DNA from: Daldinia sp. FL1419
Lineage: Eukaryota; Ascomycota; Sordariomycetes; Xylariales; Hypoxylaceae
Length of the DNA stretch: 64,000 nt
Assembly (NCBI GenBank): GCA_025201765.1
Contig: MU623484.1
Location: 21,297 to 85,296, forward strand
Direction of reading: 5' to 3'
In this document: positions 55,881 to 64,000 of the stretch, piece by piece
Layout: each line of letters begins with the position of its first letter
Numbering within the stretch: position 1 is the first letter of the stretch
The notes under the pieces: generated by a model
The model's database searches: none
What the model saw: the letters and a program-made list of their open reading frames with translations, nothing else
Told to the model about the DNA's origin: nothing
Made by a program: the position numbers and the translations under genes

Positions 55881-56792
55881 TCAAGCCTCGTCTTTGTCTT
55901 TATCTTTGTCTTTTTCTCCGTCTTCCGGGATAGAACCTATCGCGTCGCGAAATCGACCGTTGTCCATCTCTGGGGTTAGCGATATTGGACTAGCTAACGG
56001 TGATATGGGAGGCGGAGATCGCATCGCTAATTCTATCGAAGCGCGTCGTTTGTGCATTAGCGGGGATCGCTGGAGCTCCTGCACGACACCCATCCAGTTC
56101 ATTTGGTGAGGCGGTTTCTGAGGTGTCCTGTGCGGCGTATGGTGGGATGTTTGATGCAGGGTCTCATCCTTCTCGTGATGTCCTATTGTAGTCTGGGTGG
56201 TCAACCTTCTCAACTGCGGTTTCTGCTTGATGCTTTCGGTCAGCCCCTTTGGAAGACATGGTCTAGTAGACATCTGATGCTGAAAATGTAGAGCTGCCTT
56301 CTCCGGATCCCTCGGCATTGTCCTTTCGGCTTGCTTCGCATGATTCCCCGCCGTCGTCGCTACGATGCCCATATACATCACTAAGAATCGCATGCGCAAC
56401 ATGTCTATCCGTCGTACTCTCTCTTCTAATTGTCTCCTATGACCCGCCCAGAGGAATCGCGCGCTTGTACGTAACGTCCGACTACCTTCGGCCACGACAA
56501 GGCTGTTCAGCTCCTCGCGCAGGTCATCTCCGCTCTTCTGGATCTCGCGCAGCAATCGACCCAATCGCAGCTTATCCTCCAGCCTATACACCTTTGCGAC
56601 GTCTCCATCGTATCCCTCGTTCTCCTGTATGGAAGAATCTACGGTTTCGAGAAAAGCGGTTATCTCGTGAGGCGCAGCTAGATAGGCTGTCGCATAAGAG
56701 GTAAGAATGTGGGCAGCGACTAGAAGGGCAAGACAAAGGGCGGTGACCAGGAAGAGTAGGGTCCACAGCAACGGCGAAGAGGGGTTAAGCAT
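55881..56792 (-). CDS. Uncharacterised single-pass membrane protein with coiled-coil and low-complexity tail
   Basis: Single exon of 303 codons from the ATG at 56792. I do not recognise the family. Residues 7-36 form a strong hydrophobic anchor (LLWTLLFLVTALCLALLVAA). Residues about 60-135 are highly charged and helical, probably coiled coil (RLEDKLRLGRLLREIQKS, RRQLEERVRRIDMLRMRF). A second weaker hydrophobic stretch (FLVMYMGIVATTAG, 136-149) may also associate with membrane. The rest is disordered: His/Thr/Pro-rich at 204-230 (HQTSHHTPHRTP), then Ser/Pro repeats, ending in KDKDKDKDEA. The continuous frame and segmented architecture support a true gene; no function is inferred. Confidence 0.72.
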   Translation of the reverse strand: MLNPSSPLLWTLLFLVTALCLALLVAAHILTSYATAYLAAPHEITAFLETVDSSIQENEGYDGDVAKVYRLEDKLRLGRLLREIQKSGDDLREELNSLVVAEGSRTLRTSARFLWAGHRRQLEERVRRIDMLRMRFLVMYMGIVATTAGNHAKQAERTMPRDPEKAALHFQHQMSTRPCLPKGLTESIKQKPQLRRLTTQTTIGHHEKDETLHQTSHHTPHRTPQKPPHQMNWMGVVQELQRSPLMHKRRASIELAMRSPPPISPLASPISLTPEMDNGRFRDAIGSIPEDGEKDKDKDKDEA

Positions 56793-58239
56793 GATGAGTT
56801 GTTGCTGCGTGGCCGATGGGGAAAGGGACGGAAAACGGGGCGGTAGGGGACCATAGAGGAGAAGGAGAATTATTTAGACTATAAACTCATGGTTCGTGTG
56901 TTTTGACGCAAGTTGATGGAGTTGATGCAAATTTAGACAAGGTAAATAGCGAATTGAATAATTCGAAATAATTCTTAGCGGAGGGTTTTTTGGTTTTTAT
57001 TTTTTAGAAATTTGTATGCTTTCCCCCTTTTGGTTTTTTTTGTGATTGTGGTTGGTGGATGCTTTTTGTTTGCTCGTACGTGAGAGGTTCGGAATAATAA
57101 GAATAAAAATGATAGCCTCTTTAGGTACTAGGAGTGAAGGTAGGTACTACCTAGGAGTGAATTGTTGAGGAGGGCGCCTTCTAGACACGTTGGAATACCT
57201 AAGCTACCTCTCAAGTTACCTGTATGGACCCGTTGCCTGCGCGAACTGCAAACACTGAGGCTTAGGTAGGGTTGCAGTTCCCGAGGTCAACACCCAATGG
57301 CGGAGGCCGCGGAACCGGTGGCGCAGTTTGTACCTACAGTAGACTATGTAGGTCCTCTGCATGTAAGTACCTCAAGGATGAGAAGTGATTAGATGAGATA
57401 TGATTATCTTATCATGCAACGCCTCATTGCAATACGGGTATAAGGGAAGGTTTATTCTAATAAATTGAAGACAAAGTTCTGTTGTTCTATATATAACTAT
57501 TCATCTAAGGTTACCTGTTATGACGAGTCCTACTAATAAACGACAGTATTAATATGACGATTAAATAAGTCTTGCATATTAGTATATTACGGAAATCAGT
57601 AGGAACTATCGAAACACATAAAAGTAAAGGCAAAAGGAATAGTTATGGATTTCGAAACCAATCTTACAAGTCCTAAAATACAATATTAAACAGTATCAGA
57701 CTTCAGTTAATAGCCTCTTCGACGTCAACCATCCTTTAGCTTAGGCGCACCATTTCATAATAGCAAGACTTGAGTAGGTGGTTATACTTATAATTACCTG
57801 GGTATGCATAATAGAATTGTATAGTCATAGCTAAGTAGACAGTTGACTATAGTTACTGATGATGAGAAATTAGAATTTAATTAGACTCTTCGATCACTAG
57901 AAATTTGTAATGGTAAGGAAACTCGAGATCGGTTCGAGAAAGTACCTAGGTACCTAAAGTGCTGCTTTCCAGTCTTTCGGGTTCTTAACAGCGAAGTGGA
58001 TCCCGAACTAAAAGTGCAACGGTGCAGTCACAGCTCGCGAAGAATAGGTAGCTCCCACTAGCAGCGCATATCAATCGCGGGGCAATTTGTGTAACATTCA
58101 GCGATAAGCAACCTTGATTAGCAAATCGGAATTTCCATAACTCGCGCCAGATTCATCAACACTGACAAAGCTTCAAAGCTAAACCAACTTTTCCAAATTA
58201 ATCTTTAAAAAGTCGTAGAATCCATATATAATCGAAAAC
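56793..58239. other. Divergent intergenic region upstream of the orphan gene and Bud32
   Basis: About 1.45 kb between two divergently transcribed genes. AT-rich with TACCTA motifs and T-tracts (56,993-57,050). It serves as promoter for both; no further gene is visible. Confidence 0.45.
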
Positions 58240-59124
58240 ATGGCAGGAGATATGCCGCCAACCCAGGCCTCCGCGAATCAAAACGACAACCCAACCGAAA
58301 CGGAACAATTTCCCCTCCCCACCGTCCTCACATACCCCTCGTCCACCCCGCCAACCCTCGTCACCCAAGGCGCCGAAGCTCGCCTCTACAAAACAACGTA
58401 TCTACTCCCTTCCCTCCCCGCAGCTCTCAAGTACCGCCCGCCCAAGACATGGCGCCATCCAACCCTCGACGCACGTCTAACCCGCCACCGGATCCTCGCC
58501 GAAGCCCGCGTGCTCGCGCGGTGCCGGCGCGCGGGCGTTCCCGTCCCCGCCGTGTACGCAGTCGACGAGAGCGCGGGGTGGCTGGCTATGGAGTGGATCG
58601 GGGGTCCTCCCGCGCGCGCCGCGATAAACGGTTGGTTGCGGCGGCGGAAGGAAGTCGAGAACGCGAGGGGGAACGAGGGAGATGCGGTGCCGGTTACGGG
58701 GGAGAAGGAGGAGGACAGAGAGATGGTGGCGCTTATGCGCAGGATAGGGAGCGCGGTGGGGCGAATGCATGGCGTCGGCGTCGTGCATGGTGATTTGACG
58801 ACGAGTAACATGATGCTGCGGCCGTGGGAGAAGGGCCGGGAGCCGACGAATGGGCACGCGGGAGGTGCCGGTGATGGGTTGCTGGATGGCGATATTGTGA
58901 TTATCGATTTCGGACTCGCGAGCCAGAGTACCTCAGATGAGGATCGCGCTGTCGATTTATATGTTCTAGAGAGGGCGTTCGCTAGTACGCACTCGCGCGC
59001 GGAAGGATTGTTCACGGCTGTGCTAGAGAGTTCGTATAAGGAGACTTTCAAGCAGGCGCCTGTGGTGTTGAAAAAACTTGAGGACGTTAGGATGAGAGGG
59101 CGCAAGAGGAGTATGATAGGATAA
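58240..59124 (+). CDS. BUD32: Bud32/PRPK-type atypical kinase of the EKC/KEOPS complex
   Basis: Single exon, 294 aa, start context AAAACATGGC. It has the minimal Bud32 fold: a short N-lobe without a classic Gly-rich loop (TQGAEARLYKT), Lys64 in AALKYRPPKTWRHPTLD, and the conserved RHRILAEARVLARCRRAGVPVP helix region. The catalytic loop is VVHGDLTTSNMML (HGD 183-185, Asn190), the metal site IIDFGLASQS (DFG 223-225), and the basic tail MRGRKRSMIG. KEOPS makes the t6A modification on ANN-decoding tRNAs and affects telomeres and transcription; Bud32 is its ATPase/kinase subunit. The ~40-residue insert at about 138-160 (Glu/Gly-rich) and the ~20-residue insert at 200-216 look like species-specific loops. 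The gene is markedly GC-rich. It converges on the GCL subunit gene 185 bp away. Confidence 0.95.
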   Translation: MAGDMPPTQASANQNDNPTETEQFPLPTVLTYPSSTPPTLVTQGAEARLYKTTYLLPSLPAALKYRPPKTWRHPTLDARLTRHRILAEARVLARCRRAGVPVPAVYAVDESAGWLAMEWIGGPPARAAINGWLRRRKEVENARGNEGDAVPVTGEKEEDREMVALMRRIGSAVGRMHGVGVVHGDLTTSNMMLRPWEKGREPTNGHAGGAGDGLLDGDIVIIDFGLASQSTSDEDRAVDLYVLERAFASTHSRAEGLFTAVLESSYKETFKQAPVVLKKLEDVRMRGRKRSMIG

Positions 59125-59309
59125 TCGCAAAGTGCCTATCCGATTCACCTAGCGAAATATCAAAAAGATATTAATTTCGGTGTTTACTTTGGCAAATGAC
59201 TCGTGTGTAGTTCTGTATTCATGATCTAATGCTGGTAATCCCTAAACCACCGAATGCTATCGTTATCCGAAGAATGCACAATAGATAAAACACTGAGCCC
59301 GCCTTACGC

Positions 59310-60263
59310 CTACTCTACCGTCTCTGCGCTCGCGAAATAGCCTTTGTTCTCGATGACTCCCCGGTTCTTAACAAACGCCGTATACTTGACAACCCACTCG
59401 GGAATAATCTCCCCCTTGAGCCCACTGCTGTTAGGCTCACCATCCGCAAGAACGCCAGCGCCCTGCGGTCCCCGACCAAGAAGCTCCCGTAAGGTACCGC
59501 TTGGCAGGATATCTGGGGAATCGTGATGGGTGAACAATTCGATACCTTCGTCTTTAGCAAGCTTTGCTAAAGGCGGAGGGACATTGCAGCAATTCCTAAT
59601 ATTGATCTGGTTGACGGCGGGCCTAACTTTGACCTTGTCCAGAAACCGCCTTAACTTCTCGGTGCCGAATTCGGCAATACCGAGTCGATTGATTTGGCCC
59701 TGGTTGTACAGTTTTTCCAGAAGACCCCACGTATTTACCTCTTCTTCGTCGTTACCCATCGTCGCATTTTTTCTGTCGGCTTCCCATTCGCAATCTCCCT
59801 CAAATGCTAAGCCGGGAAACGAGGCTATGAGAAGATCGATGTCGTTCACACCCAACTCCTTTTTAACTAGCCGCAATGCTTCTTTAATATATTCAAGTCT
59901 CTTCTCGGGAGGCGCCGTCGGTAGAAAGAATAGCTTTACGGTTATTTCATATTGCGAGCGATCCTCTTGTAGCCCGGCCGACTCCCAGTCGATGCGGGGC
60001 ACATACCAAGTAGAATCTTCTCTTTCTATCCATACTTCTGGCGCCGGCGGGCTGCTGTGTCCATTTTGCCCAGGGTGAGAAGTGTGGCCGTTGCCGTTGC
60101 CGTTGCCGTTGTGATACACTGATGCGTATTCTTTTTGCGCAGCCGAGAAGTTGCTTCGAAGAGAATTTATAAGCTCGAGATTAGACCGGTAAGTACCCGG
60201 TTTCCGAATGATAGAGGGGCCGTCTAAGACGATGTTACCCGTGGATAAGATTATTCTCGTCAT
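59310..60263 (-). CDS. Glutamate-cysteine ligase regulatory (modifier) subunit, aldo/keto-reductase fold
   Basis: Single exon, 317 aa from the ATG at 60263. It is an aldo/keto-reductase-like protein of the GCLM type: TRIILSTGNIV at the N-terminus, LVKKELGVNDIDLLIASFPG, WGLLEKLYNQGQINRLGIAEF, VNQINIRNCCNVPPPL and ELFTHHDSPDILP are the characteristic stretches. The canonical AKR catalytic tetrad is not evident, as expected for a regulatory subunit. It would bind the catalytic gamma-glutamylcysteine synthetase in the cytosol and tune glutathione synthesis. A low-complexity Asn-Gly run (about 52-59) followed by HTSHPGQNGHSS is a species-specific loop from a GCCGTT-type codon repeat. No introns or defects. 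Confidence 0.88.
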   Translation of the reverse strand: MTRIILSTGNIVLDGPSIIRKPGTYRSNLELINSLRSNFSAAQKEYASVYHNGNGNGNGHTSHPGQNGHSSPPAPEVWIEREDSTWYVPRIDWESAGLQEDRSQYEITVKLFFLPTAPPEKRLEYIKEALRLVKKELGVNDIDLLIASFPGLAFEGDCEWEADRKNATMGNDEEEVNTWGLLEKLYNQGQINRLGIAEFGTEKLRRFLDKVKVRPAVNQINIRNCCNVPPPLAKLAKDEGIELFTHHDSPDILPSGTLRELLGRGPQGAGVLADGEPNSSGLKGEIIPEWVVKYTAFVKNRGVIENKGYFASAETVE

Positions 60264-60880
60264 GGCGATAAGAGAAAAAAGATAATTATGCTGGGTATGA
60301 AGGACTGGCCAGCGACCCCGATCTAAGTGAGATAGGATGTAGGTATAATATAGGCGATAGAAAGAAAAAAGACAACGATATGAGAAGGTAGGTCTATTAC
60401 CAATCGTATTTCATGCGATGCATGCGCATGGAGGGGATTGTAGTGGATTGTAAGGGTGTGAGTGGGTAGAAAAATTGAAGCTTTATAAATCCAGGTGGGG
60501 TCTTGATTAAATTCTTGCGAACATTTCCATCCAGGTCCGGAGATAGTAAAAAGAGATACTGAGCTTTTTTGCTCGTGTTAGGGCATTCGGGATTTGACCT
60601 TCTTGGATTCGAAAACAGGCGATGATCAACTGATTCAAGTCTTATCGTAGCTAACGTTGCGAATATGGGTGATTGCGGACGAAGCAAAATAACTACCTGA
60701 CCATAAGCTAATCCAGACGAAGAGAAAGAATATGTTAACGTAATAATGTGGTGGTAGTATTGCCACTAATATAACAAGTGAATCGCGGGATCTGTCGAAC
60801 GTGGTGGTGATACGACTAGGTTAGCGACTTAGCGGCGGACCCCTAGATTATAGGTACAGTATCTTTAAAATATTAGGTAA
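60264..60880. other. Upstream region of the GCL subunit gene
   Basis: About 600 bp of promoter and leader sequence before the AT-rich block begins. No gene supported; the 96-codon ORF at 60,397-60,687 has no features. Confidence 0.45.
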
Positions 60881-62785
60881 AATCTCATAAAATACTAACC
60901 CATCCACTTTTCCACGTGAGATGGTGGCCCGACATATATATACCTAATTTGTAAGGGATTTAATTTAATCCTTAATTAAAATAAAATATTACCTAATTAT
61001 ATTTTAAATATATTATAATTTTAAAATATTATTTGCCTATTAAAATTATTATTAATATTTAATATAGTAATTTGTTAAAATTTTAATATTCTAATCTTAT
61101 TTTAATATTATATTTTCAATTTAATTTAAATTAATAACCCCCTTTAATTTTCTTAAAATTATATTATTAATTTATACATTTATTCAAACCCTTTAAAACC
61201 CTACTAATTTAACCTTTTTAATTTTAAATTGTACAAATTTATCAATTAGATTGCTTATAATCAATTATAATAATATCCTATAAGAAAAAGAGACATTATC
61301 AATATATAATTTATAAAAAATATTTAAATTGTATAAAGAAGCGTATAATACCTACCTCAAATTCATATATTAATAAGGCTTTTATATATATATAAAAAAT
61401 ATTGTATGTGCTAAGGCACTAAGAAATAAATATAATCTAATTAATTAATTTATTTATTATTAATTTATATATAATTATGGTGGTAAGTTAAAATTTTAAA
61501 ATTGTAATAAAAAATAATGAGGCTCTTATATATTTAATTATTAATATAAGGTTATAATTTCATATTTTAAAAAATAAAATAAGTGATTTATTAAAGTATA
61601 GGAAGTTTTCCATAATTATAAATTAAATCTTAATATGGTGAACTGGTGCAGTGTGAGTATGTGGTTGGCATAATAGGGATATATAATAGGAATATATAGT
61701 AGGAGTATATAATAGGAGCTATTCTGGAGGATCCCCTAATAGACCCTTATAAGGTTTATACATATTTGTTTGGATATATATAGGTTTTAATAGTTATTTT
61801 TCTGTTTGATTAATACAAATCATAAATAATTCTTAAGAGATTGTTTCTATATAACTTTATATAGATAATATATATTTTTTTAGACCTATACCTTATTATA
61901 CGCGCTACCATTATAAAGCAGTTATATATAACAATTTATTTATCTAATTATTTTGATATCTTTGTTAGGATATAATTATTTTACATTTTTGAACTTGTAT
62001 AGTTTTTGGTTGTTATAGGTTAATTGAAATATAGGGTATATTTTGCAGGAGTTATTAAAGCTTTTATTTAATGGCAACCACAAGAATTTTCAAACACTAC
62101 AATTCCTCAATTTTAGGATAATTATTTATTAAGATTATTATTATAAGAACCAATATTAATTAGGACTAAAATATATAAAAATTTAAAAAATATGGTCAAT
62201 ATTATTTATATTATTGGTGGTTGAATGACTTATGTCCTCAGTCTAACATATGACCCCTAAGAAGTACCTATATATCTATTATTATATAAGGATAGGTTTC
62301 CCATTTATCTCTCCTAAATAATTTTCTTTTTTAAATAATTATAATATATTAATCTTACCCCTATTATTATTTACTTTATTATTATTTTACTTTTATTTTA
62401 TATATATACCTATCAATATTAATTAATGTTTGTTAAATAATTAGTAATATAAATTAGCAAGGTTAGAAGAATTATTATTATAATAATTTAAAAACCTTTA
62501 TTATAATAATATAAGTAATATTAATATTATATTTCTAATTATTCTTATAATAGATAATTATTATTTAATATTATTTAACCTTTAGGACATATACCTTCCC
62601 AAATTACTATCCTTATTATTATACTTGTTTTCAACACCCATCCCCATAATATCTTAATTAGAAAGTTTAATGTAAATATAAAATCATATTCCATTTAACA
62701 ATATAGATATTATTTAAATAGAAAATATAAATATATTTCATAAATTAATAAAATATCTATCTTTTTAAAATATAATATTGCCCCG
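60880..62785. other. Extremely AT-rich, RIP-like block
   Basis: About 1.9 kb made almost only of A and T, full of TA and AAT/TTA steps, with no ORF. A less degraded island at about 61,640-61,750 (GTGAACTGGTGCAGTGTGAG, then GGAGCTATTCTGGAGGATCC) looks like a fragment of a transposable element. This composition is what repeat-induced point mutation leaves in ascomycetes. The boundary with the GC-rich segment at about 62,785 is abrupt. Confidence 0.7.
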
Positions 62786-63211
62786 AGAGCTTTCTTAACT
62801 AGTGCAGACTATGAAAGAGCGTTGTCCGACCCCGATGAAGCCCCGCTGGTGGCCCGTTGGTTTCTCAGACAGGTTCAACTACCCATGTACAGAATAGCAC
62901 TACAACTTGCCCAGCGCGAACGTTTCCAGAAACTTCGAGCCGAGCGGGAAGAACCCACAATCAAATGGAAGGACATAGGCAACAACACACTGGTGGGGTC
63001 CTCTAGGAGGACCACGTCTACCCGGGATCGCTCCGCGCCTACTCCGAACCGTACCCGTCGGAATCGTCCTCCCCCGCGTCCGCCTCCTCGTCCTCCTCCT
63101 CGCTCTCCTCGGTCACATACACCAGGGAGTCCTGAGCGAGGGCGAGTGCGTTCTCGAAGGGAGGATCGTGCTCGTCAGGGCTTGAGCCTGGGTACACCGG
63201 GAAGTCGCTAA
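62786..63211 (+). CDS. Possible partial protein-coding remnant at the edge of the AT-rich block
   Basis: An open frame runs from the compositional boundary to the stop at 63,209-63,211. The segment FLTSADYERALSDPDEAPLV and the following ARWFLRQVQLPMYRIALQLAQR look like a genuine amphipathic protein, then IKWKDIGNNT, then an Arg/Pro-rich tail. The tail overlaps the 3' end of the opposite-strand gene and is probably read from its antisense. There is no clear ATG before the conserved-looking part; the 5' end may have been destroyed in the AT-rich block. Family unknown; it may be transposon-associated. A palindrome GGTCCTCTAGGAGGACC lies at about 62,997-63,013. Confidence 0.35.
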   Translation, partial: RAFLTSADYERALSDPDEAPLVARWFLRQVQLPMYRIALQLAQRERFQKLRAEREEPTIKWKDIGNNTLVGSSRRTTSTRDRSAPTPNRTRRNRPPPRPPPRPPPRSPRSHTPGSPERGRVRSRREDRARQGLSLGTPGSR

Positions 63212-63991
63212 GGATCTGCAGCGGACCGTCATCGGGGAATGGCAGAGCGTTCAATGCCATCTGAACCTCCTGAGTGAAAGATCGCCGCAACAACAGCATA
63301 TGTGGATAATGCGGATCGCCGGGGATGAGGCGACACATATGCGCCTCCCTCCAGAGCTGATTCCCCCGTAAACCCTACATCGCAGTTAGCAAGCATCAAC
63401 GGATCGGGTACGGAGCGGGGTCGCACCGCGGGATAATCACGGCGTCGGTGACGCTGAAACAAATAGTCCTCCCGAGACTGCTGGAACGTACGAGAGTCGT
63501 GGACCTGGCGAGCAAGGGACCGAGCATGACAAGAACAGTTGTCAGACACTATCGACGATCCCCGAACAAGCTTCTCGAGGGCCTGAAAACCCTGGAGAAG
63601 CCGCAGCAAAGCCTCACCAATTGACTCCCGGAACTGCGCCGGAAAGGCGTAGCCACGCTCTTCGTGCGGTTCTCCGTCTTCGGCGAGCAAGTCGTCTTCA
63701 TGACGTGCAGCCGCACCGGGATTGTAGTCCCGGCGCAACACGATATTGAAGTATCGCACTAGGTCCAGGACGCCGTGATAGTCTCCAGCGAGGGGACCAA
63801 AACACTTGAGGAGGGTCAGTAACGGGATGAAACCGGAGAGATATTGGAACACCTACGGACACGCAAGCTTTCTTTTGCTTGACGCAGTGCACACATGAAA
63901 GCGAAGTGGGTTTTTCGAGGCGGCACCGGACCGTGAACGCGACGGGCATGGTGGTATCATACTGCAGTATCGCAGAGCGCAAGCAAGGCAT
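63039..63991 (-). CDS. Uncharacterised protein with N-terminal Cys motif and acidic C-terminus
   Basis: Three exons joined in phase 0: 63991-63857, 63804-63427 and 63374-63039, with two introns of 52 nt (branches TTACTGAC and GCTAAC), give 282 aa. The start at 63991 is the first ATG in the window's frame; the gene could begin beyond the edge. The N-terminus has CVHCVKQKKAC (CX2CX6C), reminiscent of half a fungal zinc cluster. The middle is helical and charged (DYHGVLDLVRYFNIVLRRDY, IGEALLRLLQGFQALEKLV). Exon 3 has LWREAHMCRLIPGDPHYPHM and TQEVQMALNALPFPDDGPLQ and ends in an acidic tail (EESEEEDEEADAGEDDSDGY). I do not recognise the family. The second splice (donor GTGCGA) is inferred from frame continuity. 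Confidence 0.55.
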
Positions 63992-64000
63992 ACAAGGAGG

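Noticed and set aside
58386..59105. 239-codon minus-strand ORF
   Set aside because: Antisense shadow of the GC-rich Bud32 gene with no protein features.
1..64000. CRISPR arrays, bacterial operons, prophage or rRNA genes
   Set aside because: No regularly spaced repeats, no Shine-Dalgarno-led gene runs and no rRNA sequence; the DNA is clearly fungal nuclear.

Overview
This is a filamentous ascomycete (Pezizomycotina) chromosome segment. Nearly all genes carry short introns of about 50-110 nt with GT..AG ends and a CTAAC/CTGAC-like branch site 10-20 nt before the acceptor. The protein repertoire is typical of filamentous fungi: SAT4/PTH11-like rhodopsin-domain protein, Sln1-type hybrid histidine kinase, fungal GT31, DUF6536 membrane protein and MOSC-ferredoxin reductase. 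Intergenic DNA is full of TAGGTA/ACCTA low-complexity motifs, which I associate with Sordariomycetes (perhaps Xylariales); that placement is inference. Exon structures below were assembled by hand from reading frames and splice signals.

Layout. 0-3 kb: a five-exon SAT4/PTH11-like membrane protein (+) and an APH-type small-molecule kinase (-). 3-10.7 kb: a gene-poor stretch with one clear 566-bp TIR/TA element and diverged repeat relics. 10.8-12.6 kb: GT31 glycosyltransferase (-). 12.6-15.4 kb: spacer with a G4 motif and a 265-bp TIR element. 15.4-19.6 kb: NASP/Hif1 histone chaperone (+) convergent with a Cdc50/Lem3 flippase subunit (-). 20.8-21.5 kb: decayed reductase-domain remnant of a PKS-NRPS-like megasynthase. 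21.8-24.2 kb: Sch9-like pseudokinase with ankyrin repeats (-). 27.0-29.0 kb: glutamine synthetase (-), with an ATG-only first coding exon. 29-33 kb: spacer with a 435-bp TIR element and a 36-bp perfect palindrome.

33.4-35.2 kb: AT-hook orphan protein (+). 35.6-37.6 kb: MOSC-FNR-ferredoxin fusion (+), convergent with a DHA1-type MFS transporter (-, 38.1-39.7 kb). 40.6-41.6 kb: Rrp7 (+). 43.3-46.5 kb: six-exon DUF6536 membrane protein (+). 49.7-53.3 kb: Sln1-type osmosensor hybrid kinase (+). 54.4-55.2 kb: very GC-rich carboxymuconolactone-decarboxylase-like gene (+). 55.9-56.8 kb: membrane-anchored orphan (-). 58.2-60.3 kb: Bud32 (+) convergent with the glutamate-cysteine ligase regulatory subunit (-). 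60.9-62.8 kb: an extremely AT-rich, RIP-like block that ends abruptly at a GC-rich island (62.8-64 kb) with two opposed overlapping coding regions, one probably running off the window.

Most genes are independent housekeeping or signalling genes; no operon-like or intact metabolic cluster is present. The most unusual item is the Sch9-derived protein at 21.8-24.2 kb. It keeps the C2-kinase-ankyrin architecture but has lost the Gly-rich loop, the VAIK lysine, the HRD aspartate and the DFG aspartate.
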